From contig NZ_HE997644.1 in NCBI RefSeq assembly GCF_000312485.1, positions 416,123-480,122 on the forward strand: DNA of 64,000 bases, in the 5' to 3' direction. The DNA is from Yersinia massiliensis CCUG 53443 (GTDB lineage: Bacteria; Pseudomonadota; Gammaproteobacteria; Enterobacterales; Enterobacteriaceae). Positions 1-8,789 of this stretch are shown piece by piece (within the stretch, counting starts at the first letter, position 1; each line of letters starts with the position of its first letter). Position numbers and translations under genes: made by a program. Below the pieces are notes generated by a model that saw nothing but the letters and a program-made list of their open reading frames with translations, ran no database searches and had not been told where the DNA came from.

Positions 1-1
1 T

Positions 2-541
2 TTATTCTTTACTCTTAGCCAATCAAGATTCGGCGTTGAATTAGAAGTGTGGACAATGGGTGAACAGGTTCCTTCGGAGAAAAGCTATATCAAGGTAGAA
101 GAATATGATGATGTTGCCCCATTACTCATCTCGTGCACTTTGAGTCATGAAGACAATGAGTTAATCCACAGAGAGCAAGATGAACTTAATTTATTTTGGG
201 ATAAATTATGCCAACAAATAAAAATCCCCTTCTCACCTTTAGCCTTTGATGGCGGATTCAGTGTCCATGCCCGAACCATGGGTGATGTCTATTATGAGTT
301 TCATTCCCCCTCAAGAACCGTTAATTATTTTGTCCCTGCAACATGGATAAGCCCATTAGGGACAGAAAACCATGAAAGTAGCACGCTACCTTTAGGAGAA
401 ATTCTGGATGCACAACACAAATTCAATGACCTCAATAATCTTTATGCTGTTGGTCCCAGTGCATTCCCGCGTCCCGGTGCGGCGAACCCGTCGTTAACCA
501 CACTCGCACTTTCACGTCGACTCGCTGCAATTTTAAGTTAA
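2..541 (+). CDS. GMC-family oxidoreductase, C-terminal part (gene cut by window start)
   Basis: The reading frame is open to the first base of the window, so this is the 3' end of a longer gene; the GTG at 47 is internal. About 180 residues are visible. The C-terminal end has the GMC oxidoreductase signature NLYAVGPSAFPRPGAANPSL followed by an LALSRRLA helix, the segment that closes over the FAD in glucose/methanol/choline oxidoreductases. Such enzymes oxidise an alcohol or sugar hydroxyl using FAD. It ends 26 bases before a carbamoyltransferase on the same strand, so the two are probably co-transcribed and may act on the same sugar or cyclitol product. The FAD-binding Rossmann motif lies outside the window. 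The family call is fairly firm; the substrate is unknown. Confidence 0.75.
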   Translation, partial: LFFTLSQSRFGVELEVWTMGEQVPSEKSYIKVEEYDDVAPLLISCTLSHEDNELIHREQDELNLFWDKLCQQIKIPFSPLAFDGGFSVHARTMGDVYYEFHSPSRTVNYFVPATWISPLGTENHESSTLPLGEILDAQHKFNDLNNLYAVGPSAFPRPGAANPSLTTLALSRRLAAILS

Positions 542-567
542 TGCAATAATAAATAAGGATATTCATT

Positions 568-2298
568 ATGTGCAAATCTATCTACATTCTTGGTACTGCT
601 TTATCCCATGATGGTTCAACCTGTTTAATGAAAGACGGTGAGATTATTGTCGCCATTGAAAAAGAAAGATTATCCAGAATTAAACATGACGGTTTTAATG
701 ATAATGACACTATCCAATACTGTTTAGATGCGGCAGGTATTGGGTACCAAGATCTCTCACTGATCGTCGAACAGAACTCGTTTAATCCATTATTCAGCGA
801 ACAATTAACACAGCGAAAAAATAGAATCTTACCCCCTCTGGTCCCTGTTGTGAGTATTTCACATCATTTGGCTCATGCTTACAGTGCAGTGGGAACATCA
901 CCTTTTGATAATATGGGCGTCGTGGTTATCGATGGGCATGGTGGTAGCTTGGATAGCTGCAATGACCTTGTTGATAATATCGACGGTGCAAACAAGATTA
1001 ATATTCATCAGCGCTACCGTTACTGGGAAACCTGTAGCTACTATGTTTACCAAAATGGCAGCATGAAGCCTATATTCAAAGACTTCTCCCGCTGGGTAAA
1101 TAGGAAGAATAGGCGAAACTTTCCCGTATCGACGTGGGAAATAGAGAATTCTCTGGGTGAGTTTTATGAAGGTATCGCGCTGTATATTTTTGGTGAACTC
1201 GATTGCGCGGGTAAATTGATGGGGCTGGCGCCTTATGGGCGGCCTGATGTGATTGATTGGGATCCGTTCTATTTCGATGCCGGTAAAGTGGTGCTACGCA
1301 ATGAATGGTGGGCAAATATTGATCCACTGCTTAACACCCATCCGGGGCACTTTAGAGATAACTTCCAATATTATTCCGATATCGCTTACTGGGCGCAATC
1401 CAAACTTGAGGAGGCATTGTCGTATCTGTTTAATTATTATTATCAGCTTCATCCAATGAAAAACTTTGCCTATGCCGGCGGCGTTGCCTTAAATGCCACA
1501 GCAAATGAGAAGCTGATTCACGGATGCGAGTTTGAAAATCTCTATATTCAACCTGCGGCAGGGGACAATGGTCTTTCTATTGGTTGTTGTTATTACGGCT
1601 GGTTAGAGGTACTGAAGAAAGAGCGCGTCAAGCATTCAGGCTCAACGTATTTTGGTCAACATTATGATGACGCCCAGATAGCCCAAGAACTTGAGCAATA
1701 CACCGAGAGCATTGAGTACAGCTATTATGATGATATTGAAACCCTCGCGGCAAAATCCATTGCAGCAGGCAATGTTATTGGCTGGTTTCAGGGAGGTGCA
1801 GAGTTTGGGCCTCGAGCCTTAGGTAACAGAAGCATTTTGGCTGACCCACGTCATCCCGCCATGAGAGATCATATTAATGCCGATGTGAAGTATCGAGAGG
1901 ATTTTCGGCCTTTTGCCCCTGCTGTTTTACACGAAAAAGTGCGTGACTATTTCGAGATAGATCATGACAGCGACTACATGCTCTTTATTGCACAGGTCAA
2001 AGAACAATATCGTGCAGACTTACCCGCCATTGTCCATGTTGATGGAAGTGCGCGTGTGCAAACCGTTAAAAAAGAAATGAATGCTAAATTCCATCGCTTG
2101 TTAACATCCTTTTATGAACAGACGCAGATGCCAATTCTGCTTAATACCTCATTGAATATCAAAGGAATGCCGATCGTTGAAACACCTAGCGATGCCATCA
2201 AGCTATTTTTAAGCTGTGGATTAGATCTGTTGTTTATCAATCACTATAGGATAACCAAAAAAGCGCCGCTCAATCACGTTGAGAGAGTATCGATATAA
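568..2298 (+). CDS. Carbamoyltransferase, NodU/CmcH family
   Basis: A 576-residue protein of typical length for the NodU/CmcH/TobZ family, which transfers a carbamoyl group from carbamoyl phosphate, via carbamoyl-AMP, to a hydroxyl of a sugar or antibiotic. The N-terminal half carries the metal-binding motif SHHLAHAYSA and the actin-like fold segment VVVIDGHGGS. The C-terminal half has the conserved block EFGPRALGNRSILADPRH followed by YREDFRPFAPAVL. Start: ATG preceded by AAGGA at a normal distance. It lies between a GMC oxidoreductase and a glycosyltransferase on the same strand, suggesting a short operon that decorates a secreted or cell-surface glycoside. The acceptor cannot be told from sequence. 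Confidence 0.9.
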   Translation: MCKSIYILGTALSHDGSTCLMKDGEIIVAIEKERLSRIKHDGFNDNDTIQYCLDAAGIGYQDLSLIVEQNSFNPLFSEQLTQRKNRILPPLVPVVSISHHLAHAYSAVGTSPFDNMGVVVIDGHGGSLDSCNDLVDNIDGANKINIHQRYRYWETCSYYVYQNGSMKPIFKDFSRWVNRKNRRNFPVSTWEIENSLGEFYEGIALYIFGELDCAGKLMGLAPYGRPDVIDWDPFYFDAGKVVLRNEWWANIDPLLNTHPGHFRDNFQYYSDIAYWAQSKLEEALSYLFNYYYQLHPMKNFAYAGGVALNATANEKLIHGCEFENLYIQPAAGDNGLSIGCCYYGWLEVLKKERVKHSGSTYFGQHYDDAQIAQELEQYTESIEYSYYDDIETLAAKSIAAGNVIGWFQGGAEFGPRALGNRSILADPRHPAMRDHINADVKYREDFRPFAPAVLHEKVRDYFEIDHDSDYMLFIAQVKEQYRADLPAIVHVDGSARVQTVKKEMNAKFHRLLTSFYEQTQMPILLNTSLNIKGMPIVETPSDAIKLFLSCGLDLLFINHYRITKKAPLNHVERVSI

Positions 2299-2388
2299 GT
2301 CATGCCGCAATTAATTGTATTACGAGAAATCATATTGCTAGAAATCATCGCGTTATAAATAACATTATTCTCAACATCAGGAGGTTAT

Positions 2389-3780
2389 ATGCCAAGGAAC
2401 AGGCCATCAAATGACGACACCAACACACTGAAAGTGGGCGTTATTCATCTAGCCACTGAAGGTATTCAACTCTTTGTCGGTGGGGTGGGGTCTTTTATTC
2501 GAGGGCAGGTTGAAGCCTTGCCTGAGGTTATTGAGCTATTGGCTGCTCACCACATTATTTTGCAGCCTCATTTTATTGAGATTGCCTGTAGCCGATATCA
2601 TTGTTCTTTTAATGAAGAGCGTCGTGCCCATTATATTCGCCACATTCAAGCGATGGGTGGATCTTTCTCTACCGTTCCCAATATGACAATAGGAAACGGC
2701 GCGAATTGTTCTTGGCCCTATGGTGATGCATTTCTGGGTAATTTGCAGAACTGGCAAGTATCCTCTGCCGCTGGCGCGGCAAAAATCATCGATATCTGCG
2801 CAAATTACGATATTACGTTGGCTTTTTGTCATGAGTTGCCCTTCTCATTGACGCCGTTAATTGCACGTCTGCAAGCCGCCATCGAAGGGGTGAATTTAAA
2901 AGTTATTTTTGTTTCTCATGGCACGGCATTTAACCATGAAATGCCATTGCCCAACCCTGAGCGCTTAATGGCGGAATCCTTACCCGTCCACTGGGCCAAA
3001 ATTGACACGAATATTAAACTCGGTTTTATCAGCCAATTTATGGCGACTCACTTAGTGGCTGAATATGGTGCTGACCCACAGGGTTTTGTTCCGGTACTGG
3101 CGGGAATAGATATTGACGATCCTTGGTTTCGGCTGCGCAGTGATCAGGTGATAAGCCATACGCTGTTAAAATATGGCATACCGCTAGACCGCCCTTTAGC
3201 CATCACACTTGGAAGGGGAGTACAGTACAAACGTCATGATTTATTACTCAAAGCGAGCTGCTTGCTGAATAATGATATCCATCCGGTGATTGTCAGTGAC
3301 CCTGTTTTACCCGAATTAATACACTTAGCACAATCAACACAATTAGCACTGTCAACACAATTAGCCAGCCAGCTCGCGAGCCCACCCACCATAATTAACT
3401 CATTCGATCGAGAACTCATGGCGTGCTTGATTCAATGGCACAACACACGTGTTTGTGTTCTATCTGCCGAAAATGAGCCTAATGGCTTAATCCCAATGGA
3501 AGCACGTTGGTTAGCCAGGAAACAGGGAGCTTTGCTAGTGGTTGCTGACTCAGGTGGGTTAAGTGAGCAAGTGACTCCGGATATTGATGGATTCCGGCAT
3601 ATCGCGGGAGATGCAGAAAATCTTGCCTGTGTGATACAGCAGATTTGCACATTATCTGACGTAGAAATAAGCCATATTCGCCAAGCGGGCGCGGCATTAA
3701 TCAAAGCGCGCTATCAGTGGAAAAATCAAATCATGGCATCTTTGGCAAGTTTGATCCCTGAAATCGCAACCCTTCACTAA
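2389..3780 (+). CDS. GT4-type glycosyltransferase
   Basis: A 463-residue protein with the two-domain GT-B layout. The N-terminal domain starts with a VGVIHLATEG strand and a glycine-rich loop (FVGGVGSFIRG), as in GT4 enzymes that recognise the acceptor there. The C-terminal donor domain has TLGRGVQYKRHDLLL and the E-x7-E motif in ENEPNGLIPMEA, followed by VADSGGLSE. A strong AGGAGG ribosome site precedes the ATG. It probably transfers a nucleotide-sugar-derived residue to the product that the upstream carbamoyltransferase and GMC oxidoreductase modify. It is the last gene of this plus-strand group and faces the end of dhaM. Donor and acceptor are unknown. Confidence 0.8.
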   Translation: MPRNRPSNDDTNTLKVGVIHLATEGIQLFVGGVGSFIRGQVEALPEVIELLAAHHIILQPHFIEIACSRYHCSFNEERRAHYIRHIQAMGGSFSTVPNMTIGNGANCSWPYGDAFLGNLQNWQVSSAAGAAKIIDICANYDITLAFCHELPFSLTPLIARLQAAIEGVNLKVIFVSHGTAFNHEMPLPNPERLMAESLPVHWAKIDTNIKLGFISQFMATHLVAEYGADPQGFVPVLAGIDIDDPWFRLRSDQVISHTLLKYGIPLDRPLAITLGRGVQYKRHDLLLKASCLLNNDIHPVIVSDPVLPELIHLAQSTQLALSTQLASQLASPPTIINSFDRELMACLIQWHNTRVCVLSAENEPNGLIPMEARWLARKQGALLVVADSGGLSEQVTPDIDGFRHIAGDAENLACVIQQICTLSDVEISHIRQAGAALIKARYQWKNQIMASLASLIPEIATLH

Positions 3781-3821
3781 TGCAGGGCTGCGTTTCACAC
3801 TGCTTATTGCAGCGGTTATTT

Positions 3822-5252
3822 TTACTGGAGCGCCAATATACCGAGTGCAGTATCCAATGACGCATTTTGCCCATTATGGCTGGCCTCAAGGCACCCCATT
3901 GCTCCGACTAACATGGGAATGTCCAGCATTTCGGCCAAAATAGCGCTGTGGGACATAATATGCCCTTTGCTTAAACAGATGCCTTTTACCTGCTGGTAGG
4001 TTAGCCCAACCATCTGAGAGGGCAGCAACTCGTCGGCTAGTAATATGATGTCGCTATTCACGGGGAGTGATACCGGCGGTAGCCCGGTCAAATGCCCCAA
4101 TGTACGATTTAGAATGTCGCGAATATCCAGCTCGCGGACGCGCAAGTAGTCATCATCTAATGCCAGATAATCGGCCACCATGTTCATCAGTTCGTCTTGC
4201 AAAGCAGATTCAGCACAGACGAATTGATGCGCAATCCGAGCCTCCATTGCCCGATGTAGCTCGTCATCGTTAATCAACATCTCGTGAGCACTGAAGATAG
4301 CCGCAGCTTCAGTCCCGATCTGTTGATCAGCCTGTTGCATCAATTGCTGCAAGTCTTCCGTTGTTTGCACCAATGCCTGACGGAGACGTTGTTGCTCATG
4401 GGTCACTTGCTCAGGGCTAATGGTTCGAGGCAAAAAAACCGGCTTCGCGAGTAACCATTGGAATATTGGTGCACTAAGGGTACGCCGTGGCACCATCACC
4501 CCCGTAAATCCACTGTCACTGGCCGTGGTCACCGACTCACCGAAGTGTTGCTGAGCCAATTGCATAAAGGCATCCAGCGCCTCGCCCGCTTGCTGACCAC
4601 TGGCAATCAAACGAATGGTATCACCCTTGCGTACTTGCAAAATCGCCAACTGATTCAAGCTACGCGGATTCACACATTGGCCGTTCTTTTCCAGCAATAA
4701 ATCCGCCGCGAACGGGGCTAGCACCTCCACCAATTTCGCCGCTGGCCGCACATGTAAACCGTTGGGATTACGTACGATCCAACTGACACTTTGGGCGTCA
4801 GGCGGTGACTTAATGACTGCGCTACTGATAGGTTCTACAACACTCTCCCCTAACTGGGCTGCTTTAGCCGCCAATGCCCCCATCGCCTCAGCCTTGACGT
4901 CAGCCAGTGAAGCGCCTGATGAAGCCGCGACGACGGCAGCCAAGGTGCCTTCAACCAGAGGCGCGGCACAGAGTTGCACATGATGCGCGATACTCGGGTC
5001 CAACAGGTCCAATGCGGTTTCTGCACTGAGTAATGCACTGCCTAAATCCATCAACACCAGCACGCCTGATGGCGTATAAACTGACTCAATGGCTTCCATC
5101 ACTTTAATGGCATCCGTGCCAATCGGATGATCTAGGTCGTCTACACCAGCGGCCACCGCTAATTGGCAACCTCCTTGTGTCATTTGCTGCGCCAATTCAG
5201 CGACTCCCTGAGCCAGCAGCGCGCTATGAGAAACTACCACCAGATTGACCAT
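3822..5252 (-). CDS. dhaM: PTS-dependent dihydroxyacetone kinase, phosphoryl donor subunit DhaM
   Basis: 476 residues, close to the 472 of E. coli DhaM, with the same three domains: an EIIA-mannose-like domain (about 1-135, phosphorylatable His9 in VVSHSALLAQG), an HPr-like domain (about 155-240, His167 in NGLHVRPAA) and an N-terminal Enzyme I-like domain (about 260-476, His435 in IMSHSAILAEML). It relays phosphate from PEP through EI and HPr to the ADP tightly bound on DhaL, which then phosphorylates dihydroxyacetone on DhaK. Last gene of the minus-strand gldA-dhaK-dhaL-dhaM group, 33 bases after dhaL. All three histidines are present, so the protein should be active. Confidence 0.96.
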   Translation of the reverse strand: MVNLVVVSHSALLAQGVAELAQQMTQGGCQLAVAAGVDDLDHPIGTDAIKVMEAIESVYTPSGVLVLMDLGSALLSAETALDLLDPSIAHHVQLCAAPLVEGTLAAVVAASSGASLADVKAEAMGALAAKAAQLGESVVEPISSAVIKSPPDAQSVSWIVRNPNGLHVRPAAKLVEVLAPFAADLLLEKNGQCVNPRSLNQLAILQVRKGDTIRLIASGQQAGEALDAFMQLAQQHFGESVTTASDSGFTGVMVPRRTLSAPIFQWLLAKPVFLPRTISPEQVTHEQQRLRQALVQTTEDLQQLMQQADQQIGTEAAAIFSAHEMLINDDELHRAMEARIAHQFVCAESALQDELMNMVADYLALDDDYLRVRELDIRDILNRTLGHLTGLPPVSLPVNSDIILLADELLPSQMVGLTYQQVKGICLSKGHIMSHSAILAEMLDIPMLVGAMGCLEASHNGQNASLDTALGILALQ

Positions 5253-5285
5253 CTTTCCTCCTGATAAAAATTCGGTTGGACCACA

Positions 5286-5918
5286 TTAGTGGCTGGCAAC
5301 CTGCCATAGCGCCTGCATCATCAGCATGGCTGAAGTCGCCCCTGGATCCTGATGACCAATACTGCGTTCGCCAAGATAGCTGGCGCGTCCCTTACGCGCT
5401 TGCATGGTGATCGTACTCGCCAAGGCTTGCTGGGCACGCTCAACTGTTTGCTGCAAAGCCGCCACCAGCGGTACACCCTGCTGGTTTGCTTGCTCCAATT
5501 GCGCGACCACCGCCCACCAAACATCACACATGGTTTTATCGCCCGGTTCAGCTTTACCACGCATCACAACCCCGTCAACGCCATCTTTGAACATCTGACA
5601 GACGGCGGGGAGATCCAAACTCTGCTTGGCATTGGTGCTTTGTGCCGCGCGAATAAAGAAGGTGCCGAACAACGGACCACTGGCCCCGCCAACACTAGAA
5701 AGCAGGGTCATACCGGTATTTTTCAGAATGAAACCGATGTCTTTATCGGCAAAAGTGGGCAATTTCTCGACCACTTTATTAAAGCCACGATTCATATTCA
5801 GACCGTGGTCGCCGTCACCGATGTCGGTATCCAACTGCGTCAGAAAATCGCGTTGTTCGCTAAAAACCTCAGCACAAAGCTGTAACCAACTGACAATTTG
5901 TTGTTTGGTGAGTCCCAT
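5286..5918 (-). CDS. dhaL: Dihydroxyacetone kinase, ADP-binding subunit DhaL
   Basis: 210 residues, the same length as E. coli DhaL. The acidic cluster that holds ADP and two Mg ions is visible as Asp30, Asp35 and Asp37 in LDTDIGDGDHG. DhaL carries a permanently bound ADP that is rephosphorylated by DhaM and used to phosphorylate dihydroxyacetone held on DhaK. The start ATG follows a TGGAGAA ribosome site. It lies between dhaK (110 bases upstream) and dhaM (33 bases downstream). Confidence 0.96.
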   Translation of the reverse strand: MGLTKQQIVSWLQLCAEVFSEQRDFLTQLDTDIGDGDHGLNMNRGFNKVVEKLPTFADKDIGFILKNTGMTLLSSVGGASGPLFGTFFIRAAQSTNAKQSLDLPAVCQMFKDGVDGVVMRGKAEPGDKTMCDVWWAVVAQLEQANQQGVPLVAALQQTVERAQQALASTITMQARKGRASYLGERSIGHQDPGATSAMLMMQALWQVASH

Positions 5919-6028
5919 GATTTTCTCCAGGCACAGGGTTGTGTTACCAATGCGTTTTATCTGTACGTTTTATCTATACGATTCATAAATAAAAAAACAG
6001 GCCGACTTATTCTCTCTAACCTTGGTTA

Positions 6029-7093
6029 TCAATGGCTAAAAGCGGGGGTATTCACCGGTGCATCCCACAGTGACAACAATTCATCGTCAACTTTGAGCAT
6101 CGTGATCGATATCCCCTGCATATCCAGCGACGTGCAATAGCTGCCAATCAGTTTGCGTTCAATGGTCAAACCAAAATCGGCACAACAGGCTGATAAGCGA
6201 TGCCAAACACCGTACAACTCTGATAGCGGGGTGGACCCTAAGTTATTCACCAGAACAATGACCCGATCGCCTTTCGCCAATGGCTGCTTGACTTGGCGTG
6301 TTTCACACCAATCACCGGCTTGTCTATCCCAGTGACGTAATGTGCGCTGATAGCTCCCGTGCTCAATCAGGGTGTGGAACATGGCATCAACCGTGTCGTT
6401 TAACGAGGTGAATGGTCGCCGCTCAATCCCCGGTTCACCATGAATCCCGACACCAAATTCCATCTCATTTTCAGCCAGCGTGAATGACGGTTTTCCTGCT
6501 GCGGGAACTGTGCAAGCCCCTAGCGCGATCCCAATAGAATGCCCCTGATTATTGATTTTCTCACCGAGGGTGGCACATTCATCCAGCGAATCACCACGGG
6601 CCGCCGCTGCACCGAGTAATTTCTCGATAATGACCGTATTCGCCACCCCACGCCGCCCTGCGGTGTAGAGGCTATCTTTAACCGCCACGTCGTCGTCAAT
6701 GACCAACGTCGCGACGGCTGTCCCTTCGGCATGCAGCAGTTCTGCGGCAGTTTCAAAGTTAAGAATATCGCCGGTGTAGTTCTTAATCAGCATGAGTACC
6801 CCCTCTCCGCCATCAATGGCTTGGCCGCACTCGAACATCTGATCAGGTGTCGGCGAGGTGAAAATCTCGCCGGGGCAAGCACCGTCTAACATCCCTTCGC
6901 CGATAAAGCCACAATGCATCGGCTCATGACCGCTGCCGCCACCGGACATCAAAGCGACTTTGCCTTTAACGGGGGCATCTGCCCGAGTAATAAAAAGCGG
7001 TTCCTGATGTAATTTCAGCTCAGGATGGGCTTCAACCAGCCCCTGAATTTGTTCCTGTAACACACTCTCTACGCTATTAATTAATTTTTTCAT
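6029..7093 (-). CDS. dhaK: Dihydroxyacetone kinase, substrate-binding subunit DhaK
   Basis: 354 residues. It binds dihydroxyacetone covalently through a hemiaminal to His218, visible in VGIHGEPGIERR at exactly the E. coli position; the phosphate-site loop MSGGGSGHEPMH lies at 49-60. Together with DhaL and DhaM it makes dihydroxyacetone phosphate from PEP-derived phosphate. It is the first dha gene after gldA (100 bases), so glycerol oxidation and dihydroxyacetone phosphorylation are encoded in sequence. No dhaR-type regulator gene is adjacent, unlike the E. coli locus. Confidence 0.96.
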   Translation of the reverse strand: MKKLINSVESVLQEQIQGLVEAHPELKLHQEPLFITRADAPVKGKVALMSGGGSGHEPMHCGFIGEGMLDGACPGEIFTSPTPDQMFECGQAIDGGEGVLMLIKNYTGDILNFETAAELLHAEGTAVATLVIDDDVAVKDSLYTAGRRGVANTVIIEKLLGAAAARGDSLDECATLGEKINNQGHSIGIALGACTVPAAGKPSFTLAENEMEFGVGIHGEPGIERRPFTSLNDTVDAMFHTLIEHGSYQRTLRHWDRQAGDWCETRQVKQPLAKGDRVIVLVNNLGSTPLSELYGVWHRLSACCADFGLTIERKLIGSYCTSLDMQGISITMLKVDDELLSLWDAPVNTPAFSH

Positions 7094-7193
7094 TTAATGC
7101 TCCGCGAAGGGGAATGGCTGGAGAACAGAGTTGCCGATGAGGGAGGCCATCGGCAAACTCAGTCAGTTTTCTTGTCGATCAATCCGTTGCTAA

Positions 7194-8288
7194 TCAGTTA
7201 AGGAATGCCTGGCCCAATTGGTCAGCCACGAGGATCGCGGCATAAACGCTGTCAGGTGTGACGGCAAACGGCATGTTGTGGATCGTTTCACCCTCGGCAC
7301 AACTGGCCTGCGCGACGGCGCGAATTTTACGTTCGATATCCTGTGTAACGCCCATTTCAGCCAAAGTAATAGGCAGACCCAGTTGTTGGCAGAATGAGAG
7401 CACGGTTTCAATCTCTTCCATGCTGCTGTTTTGCAACACTAATTGTGTCAATGTGCCGAAGGCCACTTTCTCACCGTGGTACAGATGGTGGCACTCTTCG
7501 AGTACGGTGAAACCGTTGTGGATGGCATGGGCTGCGGCCAAACCACTACTTTCAAAACCAATCCCACTCAGGTAAGTATTGGCTTCAATGATACGTTCGA
7601 CGGCTTCAGTGACCACGCCAGCCTCGACCGCCAATTTAGCTTTATAGCCTTCCGCTAGCAGTGTTTCGTAACATAAGCGCGCTAGCGTGACCGCCGCCAA
7701 TGTGGATGCGCCCCCTGCCATGCTGATAGCTTTGGCATCAAAACAGGCTTGCGCTTCAAAATAAGTGGATAGCGCATCCCCCATCCCGGCAATCAGCAAA
7801 CGTACTGGCGCTTTAGCAATAATGGCGGAATCCATCAGGACGATATCCGGGTTTTTCGGGTAAATCAGATATTCGGCAAACTCGCCCTGTTCGGTATAAA
7901 TCACTGACAGTGCACTGGTCGGGGCATCGGTAGATGCAATGGTCGGCACCACAATGACCGGGATATGCTGATAGTGAGCAATCGCTTTAGCCGTATCGAG
8001 GGTTTTCCCACCGCCGATACCAATCACCCCATTACAGTGATGTTTTTTTAGCTCGGTCGTCAGGCGTTCAATTTCTTGGCGAGAGCATTCACCGTTAAAG
8101 CGGCTAAAGTGATTTTCTAACTCACTCCCATGCAGGCTAGTGCTTACCGTATCGGCCGTCAACTTCATGACAAAATCATCGGCGATAATAAAATAGTTAT
8201 TAGCCAATAACTTAGCAAACTCACCAATAGACTGTAGCGCATTGGCGCCTTGAATATATTTAGACGGAGATTGAATGACTTTCAGCAT
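7194..8288 (-). CDS. gldA: Glycerol dehydrogenase (NAD+-dependent)
   Basis: 364 residues of the iron/zinc-dependent group III alcohol dehydrogenase family. The NAD-binding loop GIGGGKTLDTAKAIA and metal-binding histidines in GLAAAHAIHNGF and LYHGEKVAFG are visible. It oxidises glycerol to dihydroxyacetone, the substrate of the DhaKLM kinase encoded directly downstream. It is the promoter-proximal gene of the group. Two GTTCC/GGAAC-type inverted repeats lie 112-162 bases upstream of its start and may be operators. Confidence 0.93.
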   Translation of the reverse strand: MLKVIQSPSKYIQGANALQSIGEFAKLLANNYFIIADDFVMKLTADTVSTSLHGSELENHFSRFNGECSRQEIERLTTELKKHHCNGVIGIGGGKTLDTAKAIAHYQHIPVIVVPTIASTDAPTSALSVIYTEQGEFAEYLIYPKNPDIVLMDSAIIAKAPVRLLIAGMGDALSTYFEAQACFDAKAISMAGGASTLAAVTLARLCYETLLAEGYKAKLAVEAGVVTEAVERIIEANTYLSGIGFESSGLAAAHAIHNGFTVLEECHHLYHGEKVAFGTLTQLVLQNSSMEEIETVLSFCQQLGLPITLAEMGVTQDIERKIRAVAQASCAEGETIHNMPFAVTPDSVYAAILVADQLGQAFLN

Positions 8289-8399
8289 ATCTTGCTCCTG
8301 TAGCGTAAGTGGTAAGGCAATAATGATTCATTTTTTGGGTTAAATGATAAATCTGCCCTTACTATAAGCGCAAAAAACAAGCTGAAAACCATACGTAAA

Positions 8400-8450
8400 A
8401 ACGTTCCATTATGGAACGTTATGAGAGAAATGATGTTTCAAATTGGAACA
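8400..8450. promoter_or_regulatory. Two inverted repeats upstream of gldA, possible operators
   Basis: 8400-8420 is AACGTTCCA-TTA-TGGAACGTT, with 9-bp arms that match perfectly around a 3-bp centre. 8434-8450 is TGTTTCAAATTGGAACA, a weaker copy of the same GTTYCA/TGGAAC pattern. The centres are 32 bp apart, about three helical turns. The position upstream of gldA-dhaKLM suggests a regulator of that operon, but none is encoded nearby and I do not recognise the site. Confidence 0.4.
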
Positions 8451-8598
8451 TAGATACCGCGAAGTCACGGCAAGAAGAGAAGTCGCGCACACAATTCAAA
8501 TGGGGCTGATGGGATAATTGCTGACAAGAAAGCGGCCATAAAAACGGTGTTTCAAAGGCCACCACAAAAAAGGAGATAGCTGACAAAGTGCCGATTGC

Positions 8599-8700
8599 GG
8601 TGAGGACAAGCCGATCGTAAAAACGCCGTAAAATCATCCCTGATGGCTGGAGCCGCACCATCCTTGGCGCGGACGCTTTACTCTTCTGCCTGTCCTCACC
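8599..8700. repeat. 102-bp palindrome-ended repeat, copy A
   Basis: A 102-bp element bounded by perfect 10-bp inverted repeats GGTGAGGACA and TGTCCTCACC. A second copy of exactly the same length lies at 19553-19654. Both contain the segment GGCGCGGACGCTTTACTCTTC. The size and inverted ends suggest a small non-autonomous intergenic repeat of the kind common in Yersinia; I cannot assign it to a named family with certainty. Confidence 0.7.
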
Positions 8701-8737
8701 GTTCTAGGTCGAGTCATCGGTGTTTGTCAGCAGTGTG

Positions 8738-8767
8738 AAAGCTGCCCTGATCAGGGGGCAGCTTTTT
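8738..8767. terminator. Hairpin downstream of the RND pump gene
   Basis: AAAGCTGCCC and GGGCAGCTTT form a 10-bp stem around an 8-base loop. The T run is better on the plus strand, but the position 23 bases past the stop of the minus-strand RND gene fits a terminator for that operon. Confidence 0.6.
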
Positions 8768-8789
8768 GGTTTTGACTCGCGGCTAATGA

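Larger units (their letters stand above)
8289..8789. other. Intergenic region upstream of gldA with palindromes and a 102-bp repeat
   Basis: No convincing gene. It holds the gldA promoter side (8289-8400), two inverted repeats (8400-8420 and 8434-8450), a 102-bp repeat element with perfect 10-bp inverted ends (8599-8700) and a hairpin at 8738-8767 downstream of the RND pump gene. An 80-codon frame on the minus strand (8419-8661) starts inside the repeat and has no family resemblance; I do not call it a gene. Confidence 0.6.

Noticed and set aside
8419..8661. 80-codon minus-strand frame between gldA and the RND pump
   Set aside because: Its first third lies in the 102-bp repeat and the rest covers the palindromes; no ribosome site and no family features.
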